Position numbers and translations under genes: made by a program
Part shown: positions 6,989-15,336 of the stretch, piece after piece
How positions within the stretch are numbered: the stretch's first letter is position 1
How the letters are laid out: every line of letters starts with the position of its first letter
DNA from: Ga0077536 sp943370145
GTDB taxonomy: Bacteria; Pseudomonadota; Gammaproteobacteria; Ga0077536
Length of the DNA stretch: 29,013 bases
Assembly (NCBI GenBank): GCA_943370145.1
Contig: CALRPY020000058.1
Location: forward strand, 1 to 29,013
Direction of reading: 5' to 3'
Notes under the pieces: generated by a model
Seen by the model: the letters and a program-made list of their open reading frames with translations, nothing else
What the model was told of the DNA's origin: nothing
Databases searched by the model: none

Positions 6989-8712
6989 GCGCACCGCGCA
7001 TCGAGCGCCGGGCCTTGGCTGCCGCCGCGCCGGCGCTCGGCACGCTGCATCCGGTCGTGCAGCGCGTGCTGCGCGCGCGCGGCGTGTCCTCCCTGGACGA
7101 ACTCGATGTCTCGCTGAACGGCCTGCTGCGCGCCGATGCGCTTGGCGGCATCGCCCGCGCGACCGAACTGCTCGCGTGCGCGATTCGTGACGAGCGGCGG
7201 ATTGTGATCGTCGCCGACTTCGACGCCGACGGCGCGACGAGCTGCGCCGTCGCCATCCGCGGCCTGCGCGCCTGCGGCGCCCGCCATGTCGACTACGTCG
7301 TGCCGAACCGCTTCGAGTACGGCTACGGTCTCACGCCGCCTATCGTCGACCTGGTGCGCGAGAAGCGCGGCGAGGTGCTCGTCACCGTCGACAACGGCAT
7401 CTCGAGCCTCGAGGGCGTCGCGGCCGCGCGCAGCGCGGGCCTCACCGTGCTCGTCACCGATCACCACCTCCCTGGCGCGCAGCTGCCGGCGGCCGATGCG
7501 ATCGTCAACCCGAACGTCGCCGGCGACGCGTTCCCGAGCAAGGCGCTCGCCGGTGTCGGCGTGATGTTCTACGTGCTGCTTGCGCTGCGTGCGCACCTGC
7601 GCGACATCGGCTGGTTTGCCGCGCGCGCCCTGCCCGAGCCCAATCTCGCGGAACTGCTCGACCTCGTCGCGCTGGGCACGGTGGCGGATGTCGTGCCGCT
7701 GGACGCGAACAATCGCCGGCTGGTCGCGCAGGGGCTCTCGCGCATCCGCGCCGGGCGCGCGAAGCCGGGCATTCTCGCGCTGCTCGCCGTGGCCGGGCGC
7801 GACGCGCGGCGCGTGCTGGCCTCGGACCTCGGCTTCGCGGTGGGTCCGCGCCTGAACGCGGCGGGCCGGCTCGCCGACATGTCGCTGGGCATCGAGCTCC
7901 TGCTGTGCGACGACGCGGCAGTCGCGCGGCGACTCGCGCAGGAACTCGACGACCTGAACCGCGCGCGCCGTGAGATCGAGCGCGACATGAAGGCGCAGGC
8001 GCAGGCGATAGTCGCCGGCCTGCACGTCGACGGCGGGGCGGGCCTCCCGGCAGGCCTCTGCCTGTTCGACGAAACCTGGCACCAGGGGGTGATCGGGATC
8101 GTCGCGTCGCGCATCAAGGATCTGCACCACCGCCCGACGATCGCGTTCGCGCGCGCGGACGAGCACGAGCTGAAGGGCTCGGCCCGCTCGATTCCGGGCG
8201 TGCACGTGCGCGACGTGCTCGACGCCGTCGCGGCCAGCCACCCGCAGCTCCTCGGCCGCTTCGGTGGTCACGCCATGGCGGCCGGCCTCGCGCTGCGCGC
8301 CGGGGACCTGCCGCGCTTCGAAGCGGCGTTCGCCGCGGAGGTGGGACGCCGCGTCGACGCCTCGGTGCTCGAACGCGTGATCGCGAGCGACGGCGAACTC
8401 GGGGCCGACGACTTCACCTTGTCTCTGGCGCAGGCGCTTGCGACGGTCGCCCCGTGGGGCCAGGGCTTTCCCGAGCCGCTGTTCGACGGCGTGTTCCGCA
8501 TCCGCGAGCGACGCATCGTCGGCGAGCACCACCTCCGCCTGCAGCTGGAAGGGCCTGGTGGAGGCACGCTGGCCGCCATCGCGTTCAACGCGGCGGCCGA
8601 ACCCTGGGCGCGCGACGCGACCGAGGTCCACGCCGCCTACCGTCTCACCGTCAACGAATGGCAGTCGGTCGAAAGCCTGCAGCTCGTGATCGAACACGCG
8701 ACGCAGGCCTGA
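6985..8712 (+). CDS. recJ: Single-stranded-DNA-specific exonuclease RecJ
   Basis: 575 residues, normal RecJ length. 5'-to-3' exonuclease on single-stranded DNA, acting in RecF-pathway recombination, mismatch repair and base-excision repair. DHH-family motifs appear in order: VADFDADGATS (Asp78, Asp80, Asp82), VDNGISS, VTDHHLPG (Asp159-His160-His161) and LGTVADVVPL, followed by the DHHA1 domain with GRFGGHAMAAGL and a C-terminal OB-like region. The ATG at 6985 is chosen because it overlaps the upstream stop and gives the expected N-terminus; the frame continues open further upstream through the RpfE-like gene but without similarity. Confidence 0.97.
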   Translation: MSAPRIERRALAAAAPALGTLHPVVQRVLRARGVSSLDELDVSLNGLLRADALGGIARATELLACAIRDERRIVIVADFDADGATSCAVAIRGLRACGARHVDYVVPNRFEYGYGLTPPIVDLVREKRGEVLVTVDNGISSLEGVAAARSAGLTVLVTDHHLPGAQLPAADAIVNPNVAGDAFPSKALAGVGVMFYVLLALRAHLRDIGWFAARALPEPNLAELLDLVALGTVADVVPLDANNRRLVAQGLSRIRAGRAKPGILALLAVAGRDARRVLASDLGFAVGPRLNAAGRLADMSLGIELLLCDDAAVARRLAQELDDLNRARREIERDMKAQAQAIVAGLHVDGGAGLPAGLCLFDETWHQGVIGIVASRIKDLHHRPTIAFARADEHELKGSARSIPGVHVRDVLDAVAASHPQLLGRFGGHAMAAGLALRAGDLPRFEAAFAAEVGRRVDASVLERVIASDGELGADDFTLSLAQALATVAPWGQGFPEPLFDGVFRIRERRIVGEHHLRLQLEGPGGGTLAAIAFNAAAEPWARDATEVHAAYRLTVNEWQSVESLQLVIEHATQA

Positions 8713-8721
8713 CGCGCGCGG

Positions 8722-8750
8722 TTTCGCCCATGCGGCGATGCCGCTACAAT
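8722..8750 (+). promoter_or_regulatory. Candidate sigma-70 promoter for prfB-lysS
   Basis: A TACAAT -10 at 8745-8750 preceded, after a 17-base spacer, by TTTCGC (8722-8727) as a weak -35. It lies in the 74-base gap between recJ and prfB, one of the few gaps in this run, and would start a transcript about 30 bases before the prfB ATG. This would give the two translation genes expression independent of the upstream biosynthetic genes. Confidence 0.5.
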
Positions 8751-8786
8751 CCCGGGCCCATCCGACCGTCTGGTGTGACCTCGCCC

Positions 8787-9882
8787 ATGGAACTGACCTC
8801 CGTCTACCTGCGCATCAAGGATCTGCAGCGCCGTTTCGATTCCCTCAGGGGGTATCTTTGACTTCGATCAGAAGGCCGAACGCCTGATCGAAGTCCAGCG
8901 CGAGCTGGAATCACCGAACGTCTGGGACGATCCCGAACGCGCGCAGGCGCTGGGCAAGGAGCGCGTCCAGCTCGAGCGCATCGTAGGCAACCTGCGCACG
9001 ATCGGCGGCCAGGTGAACGACGCGCCGGAGCTCCTCGAGCTCGCCGATGCCGAGGGCGACGATGTCGCCGCGCAGTCGGTGATCGACGACCTCGACGCTG
9101 CCGAGCGCGCGCTCGCCACCCTTGAATTCCAGCGCATGTTCAGCGGCGAGATGGACCCCAACAACGCCTATCTCGACATCCAGGCCGGTTCCGGCGGCAC
9201 CGAGGCCCAGGACTGGGCCGAGATGTTGCTGCGCATGTACCTGCGCTGGGGCGAGGCGCGCGGCTTCAAGACGGAGCTCATCGAATGCTCGGCCGGCGAA
9301 GTGGCCGGCATCAAGAGCGCGACCGTGCATGTCAGCGGTGATTACGCCTACGGCTGGTTGCGCACCGAGACCGGCGTCCATCGCCTCGTGCGCAAGTCGC
9401 CATTCGACTCCGGCAACCGCCGCCACACCTCGTTCGCCGCGGTGTTCGTGACGCCCGAGGTCGACGACAACATCCAGATCGACATCAACCCGGCCGACCT
9501 GCGCATCGACACCTATCGCGCGAGCGGCGCCGGTGGCCAGCACGTCAACAAGACGGACTCGGCGATCCGCATCACGCACCTGCCGACCGGGATCGTCGTG
9601 CAGTGCCAGAACGAGCGTTCGCAGCACAAGAACCGCGACATGGCCTTCAAGCTGCTGCGCGCCAAGATGTTCGAGATGGAGATGAACAAGCGCACGGCCG
9701 AGCGCCAGGCGCAGGAGGACGCGAAGACCGACATCGCGTGGGGTCACCAGATCCGCTCCTACGTGCTCGATCAGTCACGCATCAAGGATCTGCGGACCGG
9801 CATTGAAACCGGCAACACGCAGGCGGTGCTCGACGGCGATCTCGACGAATTCCTCGAAGCCAGTCTGAAGCAGGGGCTATGA
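8787..9882 (+). CDS. prfB: Peptide chain release factor 2 with programmed +1 frameshift
   Basis: 364 residues after frameshifting. RF2 terminates translation at UGA and UAA. The first frame runs 8787-8858 (24 codons) and meets an in-frame TGA at 8859-8861; reading resumes in the +1 frame at 8860 and ends at 9882. The shift site is the classical one: an internal Shine-Dalgarno AGGGGG, then TAT CTT TGA C, where the ribosome slips from CUU to UUU when RF2 is scarce. The GGQ peptidyl-hydrolysis motif is at Gly249-Gly250-Gln251 (GAGGQHVNKTDSA) and the codon-reading SPF motif is in KSPFDSGNRRHTSFA. It lies 3 bases before lysS, the usual prfB-lysS pair. The frameshift autoregulates RF2 level and is not a mutation. 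Confidence 0.97.
8848..8862 (+). promoter_or_regulatory. Programmed +1 ribosomal frameshift site of prfB
   Basis: Internal SD-like AGGGGG directly before TATCTTTGAC. The slip codon CTT is at 8856-8858, the in-frame stop TGA at 8859-8861, and the resumed GAC codon at 8860-8862. The arrangement and spacing match the E. coli prfB site. Confidence 0.97.
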
Positions 9883-9885
9883 GCC

Positions 9886-11388
<1,503 letters not shown>

Positions 11389-11423
11389 GGCCGCGTCGCG
11401 CGCTGGCTTTGGCTTCCTGCGAC

Positions 11424-11505
11424 GGTCTTCGCCTCTCCCGCCCCGCTGTCTCCTGGTCCCATTTGGACGCGGGTACCGGGGTGCAGACCTTGACGGGCCA
11501 CCGAG
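11424..11505. repeat. Direct repeat A, copy 1
   Basis: An 82-base stretch starting GGTCTTCGCCTCTCCCG and ending GACGGGCCACCGAG. It recurs in the same orientation at 11613-11696 and inverted, less well preserved, around 11972-12058. Its core contains ACATTTGGACGCGGGT-like sequence (here CCATTTGGACGCGGGT). No coding signal. Confidence 0.85.
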
Positions 11506-11554
11506 CCACTGTGTCCCGCGCCGCGTTCAGACGGCCTCTGCAGGGTCCAGAGCC

Positions 11555-11593
11555 GAGAAAAGGTGTCAGATTTCAAATCTGACACCTTTTCTT
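11555..11593. repeat. REP-like palindrome, copy 5
   Basis: The same 39-base palindrome as at 308-346, one mismatch at the last base, here followed by TCTGAGG. It sits between the two direct repeats, 166 bases after lysS. The stem followed by TTTTCTTTCT would be a plausible terminator for the lysS transcript. Confidence 0.88.
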
Positions 11594-11612
11594 TCTGAGG
11601 CACGCGGGCGCG

Positions 11613-12058
11613 GGTCTTCGCCTCTCCCGGGGCGGGCTGTCTCTTGGTCACATTTGGACGCGGGTACCGGGGTGCAGACCTTGACGGGCCACCGAGAACA
11701 CCGAGAACACCGAGAGGATCGGGTGGGCAGGTGCCGCCCGGCCGGCATCGCCACGGCAGAGGCGCATCCTGCAATTCACCGTTCTTCTCCGTGTCCTCCG
11801 TGCGCTCCGTGTTGAAACCCGGCGCTGCCGCGGCAACAGGCGCCGAATTTTGACCACGGAGGACACGGAGGACACGGAGGACGCGGAGAAGTCGCTTATT
11901 CGAGCGTGGTCCGGGCAATGGCCATGCCGTCGATCGCTGGCTCAGCCCCACACGAAAATTCTCGGTGTTCTCGGTGTTCTCTGTGGCCCAACAGCACGTG
12001 GACACCGGCACCCGCGTCCAAATGTGACCAAGAGACTGCCCGCCCCGGAGAGGCGGGC
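11613..12058. repeat. Nested inverted-repeat structure (A-B-B'-A')
   Basis: An imperfect palindrome of about 446 bases. Outer arms: 11613-11717 (direct repeat A copy 2 followed by GAACACCGAGAACACCGAGAG) and, inverted, 11959-12058 (CTCGGTGTTCTCGGTGTTCT and ACCCGCGTCCAAATGTGACC). Inner arms: 11784-11813 (TTCTCCGTGTCCTCCGTG) and 11853-11888 (three GGAGGACAC-type 9-base steps). Reading frames through it give low-complexity Thr-Glu-Asp runs and are not genes. This ACGGAGGACACGGAGG type of repeat is known from intergenic regions of diverse bacteria. It could be a non-autonomous mobile element or give a long folded RNA; neither can be decided from sequence alone. Confidence 0.75.
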
Positions 12059-12070
12059 CGCGCCATTTTC

Positions 12071-12092
12071 GCCTCTCCGTTCCGGGAGAGGC
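12071..12092. repeat. Hairpin repeat
   Basis: Inverted arms GCCTCTCC and GGAGAGGC around a 6-base loop, followed by CGCGCGCAGCGCGGGTGAGGGTC. This is the reverse-complement form of the repeat near 15138-15190 (CCCTCACCC...GCCTCTCCCGGG). Confidence 0.7.
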
Positions 12093-12140
12093 CGCGCGCA
12101 GCGCGGGTGAGGGTCGTTTCCGAGTGGCGCCGCGCCGACT

Positions 12141-12196
12141 GACGCGCCCCTCTCCCGCCGCCATTGGCGTCGACCTCTCCCGGGGCGGGAGAGGTG
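12141..12196 (+). repeat. Intergenic repeat C, copy 1 (inverted partner at 15205-15261)
   Basis: Begins GACGCGCCCCTC, continues through GTCGACCTCTCCCGGGGCGGG and ends AGAGGTG. It contains a 23-base hairpin at 12173-12195 (ACCTCTCCCG/CGGGAGAGGT). The reverse complement of 15205-15261 aligns along nearly its whole length with a few mismatches. It lies 24 bases beyond the stop codon of the PEP-CTERM gene and could terminate its transcript. Confidence 0.8.
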
Positions 12197-12220
12197 ACGC
12201 GCGACCGCTCGCTCACGCCT

Positions 12221-12937
12221 TCAGGCACTGACCCGCGCTGACGCCGCCGGTCGCCGGCGCAGGCTCACCACGCCGCCGATGGCGGTCGCCACCAGCAGCA
12301 GCGTGCCGGGTTCGGGGACGGTGGCCAGGCGGCGCCGGAACACCTGGTACTCGCCCTCGCCCGTGCCGTACTCGTTCATCGTCGGCGTGCCCCAGATCCA
12401 GTCGGCGTCGCTCGAGACACCGGCGATCATTCCCCAAGGCTTGACACCGTGGTCGCGGAAATTCGTCACGCCTGACCAGGTCGCCGGCCCCACCAGCGTG
12501 GCAAGTTCGGTCGCGTCCGGCGCCGCGTCACCGTCGTTCAGGTTCTTGTGCCCGAGCAAGTATTCCCAGCCCTGGCTCAGGCCGGTCAGGAAGCTTTCGG
12601 TTTCCGACTGGAACTGCCCGAGCCAGCCCTGCGCGACCCGGTCATCGCTCCACGTGACGATGTAGAGGTAATCGTCGCGCTGGTAGTCGAGCGTCCAGCT
12701 TTCGGCCATTGACCAATTGAAGGTGCCGGGATTGCCGCCCGGCCCCATCTCGTTACGCGCATGCACGCCGTTCATCGTCGCATTGCGCATCGTGCCGCCG
12801 GACTCGTCGCCGAAATAGATCGCGTAGTGATTGTCCGCGGTCAGTGTCGTCGTCAGCTTGTAGGGGATTGCCTGCGCGGAGAGCGAGCCCGCGAGGGCCA
12901 GCCCGCCGCACAGTCCGCGTACCAGTGCCTTGATCAT
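12221..12937 (-). CDS. PEP-CTERM sorting domain protein
   Basis: 238 residues. A signal peptide (MIKALVRGLCGGLALAGSLSAQA, predicted cut before IPYKL) is followed by a roughly 180-residue exported region rich in Trp, Tyr, Gly and Asp (for example QGWLGQFQSETESFLTG) and a C-terminal VPEPGTLLLVATAIGGVVSLRRRPA: PEP motif, one transmembrane helix, arginine cluster. Such tails direct substrates to an exosortase (EpsH/XrtA family), which must be encoded elsewhere. The start ATG at 12937 is preferred over one 36 bases upstream because AAGGA lies just before it and the signal peptide then starts correctly. The central domain is not recognised. Divergent from the metallophore operon. Confidence 0.85.
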   Translation of the reverse strand: MIKALVRGLCGGLALAGSLSAQAIPYKLTTTLTADNHYAIYFGDESGGTMRNATMNGVHARNEMGPGGNPGTFNWSMAESWTLDYQRDDYLYIVTWSDDRVAQGWLGQFQSETESFLTGLSQGWEYLLGHKNLNDGDAAPDATELATLVGPATWSGVTNFRDHGVKPWGMIAGVSSDADWIWGTPTMNEYGTGEGEYQVFRRRLATVPEPGTLLLVATAIGGVVSLRRRPAASARVSA

Positions 12938-13080
12938 CGTGCGTGTCCTTTTGTACTGCCGTTGTCCGGTCATGCCGGTTGTTGTAGGACAAGTATGGAA
13001 AGCCGATCGTCGCCGGGTCTTGGGACATCATCCCGCACAGCTGGTCGCGTATCCTTCGTTAACAGTCCGGTCATCCCGCA

Positions 13081-13109
13081 GGAACCTCCGTGGATTCGGC
13101 GGGTCTGCC
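13081..13109 (+). promoter_or_regulatory. Candidate ECF-sigma promoter of the hvfABC operon
   Basis: GGAACC at 13081-13086, then GTCTGC at 13103-13108 after a 16-base spacer, resembling the GGAAC-N16/17-(G)TCTGA pattern of extracytoplasmic-function sigma promoters. It is the best promoter-like match in the 265-base divergent gap and would give a leader of about 85 bases before hvfA. ECF control of MNIO metallophore operons is known in other bacteria, which makes the match more plausible, but it rests on two short motifs. Confidence 0.35.
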
Positions 13110-13118
13110 GATCGGCAG
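13105..13118. promoter_or_regulatory. Perfect 14-base palindrome, possible operator
   Basis: CTGCCGATCGGCAG, fully self-complementary, overlapping the candidate -10 region upstream of hvfA. Its size and place suit a dimeric repressor site, but no regulator gene lies nearby and chance occurrence in GC-rich sequence is possible. Confidence 0.3.
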
Positions 13119-13202
13119 GCACGGCGACGCTGTGCGAAAATCGGGTGCCACGGTCGCCAGCGACGTGGCGGAACGTCATCAATGCAAAAGGAGCAGACAT
13201 TC

Positions 13203-13487
13203 ATGTCTAAGCAGACAGACAAGAAGGCCGGCGCGGCGGTGCTCGGTGCCGGATTCGTGGTGAGCCTGGTCGCGGCGCCGCTCGCGGGCGCCGCCGACAA
13301 CCCGTTCGAGTTCACGCAGTTCGAAAGCGGCTACATGGTGGCTGCCGAGGGCGCGTGCGGTGGCGGGAAGGGCGCCGAGGGCGCCTGCGGGGCTGGCGAC
13401 AAACAGGCTGAGGGTGCCTGTGGTGGTGAGAAGGGTGCCGAAGGCGCCGATGACGGCAAGTCCGCCGAAGGCAAGTGCGGCAATTGA
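13203..13487 (+). CDS. hvfA: HvfA-type RiPP metallophore precursor peptide
   Basis: 94 residues. An Arg-free N-terminal signal region (KK at 7-8, hydrophobic 9-30, GAA before Asp32) directs export. The mature part has GxxCG motifs EGACG at 49-53, 59-63 and 70-74 and EGKCG at 89-93, plus a cysteine-less EGADD at 80-84. In Haemophilus influenzae HvfA the cysteines of EGKCG motifs are converted by HvfB/HvfC to oxazolone/thioamide pairs that bind copper(I); related precursors are the bufferins. The ATG at 13203 has a strong AAAAGGAG 9 bases upstream. It is the first gene of a three-gene operon, 20 bases before the MNIO gene. Assignment rests on the motif array, signal peptide and the two following genes. 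The replacement of Lys by Ala in three motifs is unusual relative to the EGKCG type. Confidence 0.88.
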   Translation: MSKQTDKKAGAAVLGAGFVVSLVAAPLAGAADNPFEFTQFESGYMVAAEGACGGGKGAEGACGAGDKQAEGACGGEKGAEGADDGKSAEGKCGN

Positions 13488-13507
13488 CCTGACCCGCAGA
13501 CCATCCA

Positions 13508-14356
13508 GTGGCTCCCGCGCGAGGGTTGCAGGGCAAGGGGCTCGGTCTCCGGCGCGGCCTGATGGCCGAACTGGAGGCCGGATGGCCGGCCGCCATCGAC
13601 TTCCTGGAGGTCGCGCCGGAGAACTGGCTCGATCTGGGGGGGCGCGACGGACGGCGCTTTGCCGCGCTGGCGGAGCGCGCGCCGCTCGTCTGCCACGGGC
13701 TGTCGCTGAATCTTGGCGGCAGCGCACCGCTCGACGAGCCCTTCATCCGCCGCCTGAAGCAGTTCCTCGCGCGACATGACGCGCCGGTGTACAGCGAACA
13801 CCTGAGCTACTGCGCGGACGACGGCTACCTCTACGATCTGCTGCCGATCCCGTTCACCACGGAGGCGGTGCGTCATGTCGCGCAGCGGATTGCGCGCGTG
13901 CAGGACATGCTGGGGCGGCGGATCGCGATCGAGAACGCATCGTACTACTGCGCCCCCGGCGCGGAGATGTCGGAGCTCGAATTCATCCGCGCGGTGCTCG
14001 CAGAGGCCGACTGCGAGCTGTTGCTCGACGTCAACAACGTCTACGTCAACAGCGTCAACCACGGCTACGACGCCGCGACCTTCCTGGCCGCCCTGCCCGG
14101 TGAGCGCATCGTGTACGGGCACGTCGCGGGCCACGAACTGGAAGACGAGGACCTCATCATCGACACGCACGGCGCCGCCGTCGGCGATCCGGTGTGGTCC
14201 CTGCTCACCCGTGCGTACGCGGCGCATGGCGTATTCCCGACCCTGCTGGAGCGCGACTTCAAGCTGCCGCCGCTCGCGGAGCTCCTGCGCGAGATTGCGG
14301 TCATCGGTGAACTGCAGGCAGCTGGCAGGCCGCGTGAGGCGGCCGCCTGCGCATGA
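13508..14356 (+). CDS. hvfB: MNIO (DUF692) multinuclear iron oxidative enzyme, HvfB type
   Basis: 282 residues, usual MNIO length. These TIM-barrel enzymes hold two or three iron ions and oxidise cysteines in RiPP precursors; HvfB makes the oxazolone/thioamide groups on HvfA. Family landmarks in order: GKGLGLRRGL at the N-terminus, FLEVAPENW (33-40), CHGLSLNLGG (His63), VYSEHLSYC (Glu97, His98), IENASYY (Glu142), LLLDVNNVYVN (Asp174, Asn176), NHG (His185), GHVAGHE (His205, His209) and DTHGAAVGDPVW (Asp219, His221), so the expected metal-ligand set appears complete. The start is a GTG at 13508, since the family begins with this glycine-rich strand; the next ATG (13562) would remove it. The stop overlaps the next start by 4 bases. 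Confidence 0.93.
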   Translation: MAPARGLQGKGLGLRRGLMAELEAGWPAAIDFLEVAPENWLDLGGRDGRRFAALAERAPLVCHGLSLNLGGSAPLDEPFIRRLKQFLARHDAPVYSEHLSYCADDGYLYDLLPIPFTTEAVRHVAQRIARVQDMLGRRIAIENASYYCAPGAEMSELEFIRAVLAEADCELLLDVNNVYVNSVNHGYDAATFLAALPGERIVYGHVAGHELEDEDLIIDTHGAAVGDPVWSLLTRAYAAHGVFPTLLERDFKLPPLAELLREIAVIGELQAAGRPREAAACA

Positions 14357-15105
14357 GCGCGCCGCGCGGCCTTGCAGAGCTGCAGGCGCGCTTCACCGCG
14401 CACCTGCGCGATCCGCGCGGCGCGGCGCCGCCGGAGGACGTCGAGCCGCGCCGCATCGCGGTCTATGCACGGCTGGTGTTCAACAGCATCGATACCCTGC
14501 TGTCGAACTGCTTCCCGGTGCTGCGCGCGATCACACCCGACGCCGAATGGCAGGCGCTGGTGCGCGATTTCCTCGCCGAACACCGCTCGCAGACTCCCCT
14601 GTTTCCGCGCATTCCGCAGGAGTTCGCGCAATACCTGGCGACTGCGCGTGGTGGACGCGACGATCCTCCCTACCTCGCGGAACTCGCCGAATACGAGTGG
14701 CTCGAGCTCGAAGTCGGGCAGGACCCGCGCGAATTGCCGGATGAGTCCGGGGTTCGTGCCCTGGACGTCCTCGACGTCGTACCGGAGCTCAGTCCGCTGG
14801 CGCGCCTGCGCGCCTACCGCTACCCGGTGCACACTATCGCGCCCGGGCGCCTGCCGGGCAGCCCGGGCATGCAACCGAGCTGGCTGGTCGTGTTCCGCCG
14901 CCGCGACGACAAGGTGGTCTTCGTGCAGCTGAATGCAGTCAGCGCGCGTCTCGTCGAATTGATTGCGCGGAATGACGGCGCGACCGGCCGCGAGTTGCTG
15001 GCGACGATTGCCGGTGAACTGGCGCATCCGCGTCCCGACAGGCTGCTCGAGGCGGGGCGGGTGATACTCGAGGATCTGCGCGCGCGGGAGTTGCTGCTCG
15101 GCTGA
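14353..15105 (+). CDS. hvfC: DUF2063 partner protein, HvfC type
   Basis: 250 residues. Homologues partner the MNIO enzyme and bind the precursor peptide; in H. influenzae HvfC is needed with HvfB for modification. The N-terminal putative-DNA-binding-like domain (DUF2063, about residues 1-95) shows LAELQARFTAHLRDP, RIAVYARLVFNSIDTLLSNCFPVL and DFLAEHRSQTPLFPRIPQEF; a second domain follows, with YLAELAEYEWLELE and YRYPVHTI. No signal peptide, so it acts in the cytosol. It starts at an ATGA overlap with hvfB. Despite the old annotation, a DNA-binding role is not supported. No DoxX-like hvfD follows: the next gene is argG on the other strand. Confidence 0.9.
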   Translation: MSAPRGLAELQARFTAHLRDPRGAAPPEDVEPRRIAVYARLVFNSIDTLLSNCFPVLRAITPDAEWQALVRDFLAEHRSQTPLFPRIPQEFAQYLATARGGRDDPPYLAELAEYEWLELEVGQDPRELPDESGVRALDVLDVVPELSPLARLRAYRYPVHTIAPGRLPGSPGMQPSWLVVFRRRDDKVVFVQLNAVSARLVELIARNDGATGRELLATIAGELAHPRPDRLLEAGRVILEDLRARELLLG

Positions 15106-15116
15106 GGCGCGCGTCT

Positions 15117-15133
15117 GCCGGCGCAACGCCGGC
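15117..15133. terminator. Hairpin after hvfC
   Basis: Arms GCCGGCG and CGCCGGC around a CAA loop, 11 bases beyond the hvfC stop. It is a stable GC stem but lacks a following T-run, so termination efficiency is uncertain. Confidence 0.4.
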
Positions 15134-15167
15134 CTGACACGACCCTCACCCGCCCGCCGCGCGGTCG

Positions 15168-15190
15168 GCCTCTCCCGGGGCGGGAGAGGC
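15168..15190. repeat. Hairpin repeat
   Basis: GCCTCTCCCG / CGGGAGAGGC around GGG, preceded by GACCCTCACCCGCC (15141 onward). Same family as 12071-12092, which is in inverted orientation. It lies between the convergent hvfC and argG genes and may act as a terminator for either. Confidence 0.75.
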
Positions 15191-15204
15191 GAAGAATCAC
15201 GGCT

Positions 15205-15261
15205 CACCTCTCCCGCGTGCGGGAGAGGTCGACACCGAAGGCGGCGGGTGAGGGGCGCGTC
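15205..15261 (-). repeat. Intergenic repeat C, copy 2 (inverted partner of 12141-12196)
   Basis: Contains a 24-base hairpin at 15206-15229 (ACCTCTCCCGC, GT, GCGGGAGAGGT) followed by CGACACCGAAGGCGGCGGGTG. Its reverse complement matches 12141-12196. The rest of the gap to the argG stop (15262-15336) holds CCCTCACGCGCCC-type fragments of the same repeat family and no gene. Confidence 0.8.
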
Positions 15262-15336
15262 GCCAATCAGAGACGGCCCTCACGCGCCCGCTGCGCGGCC
15301 GGAATCTTCCGGGACGGAAGCGGCGAAGCGCTTCAG

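Noticed and set aside
8859..8861. Apparent nonsense mutation splitting prfB
   Set aside because: It is the standard programmed +1 frameshift stop, with intact SD and slip codon.
11853..11888. Possible short CRISPR-like or tandem array (9-base steps)
   Set aside because: Units are 9 bases with no spacers, and part of the nested palindrome; no cas genes in the window.
14065..15207. Minus-strand frame of 380 codons opposite hvfB/hvfC
   Set aside because: No similarity or start signal; it is the complement of conserved coding sequence and runs into the repeats.
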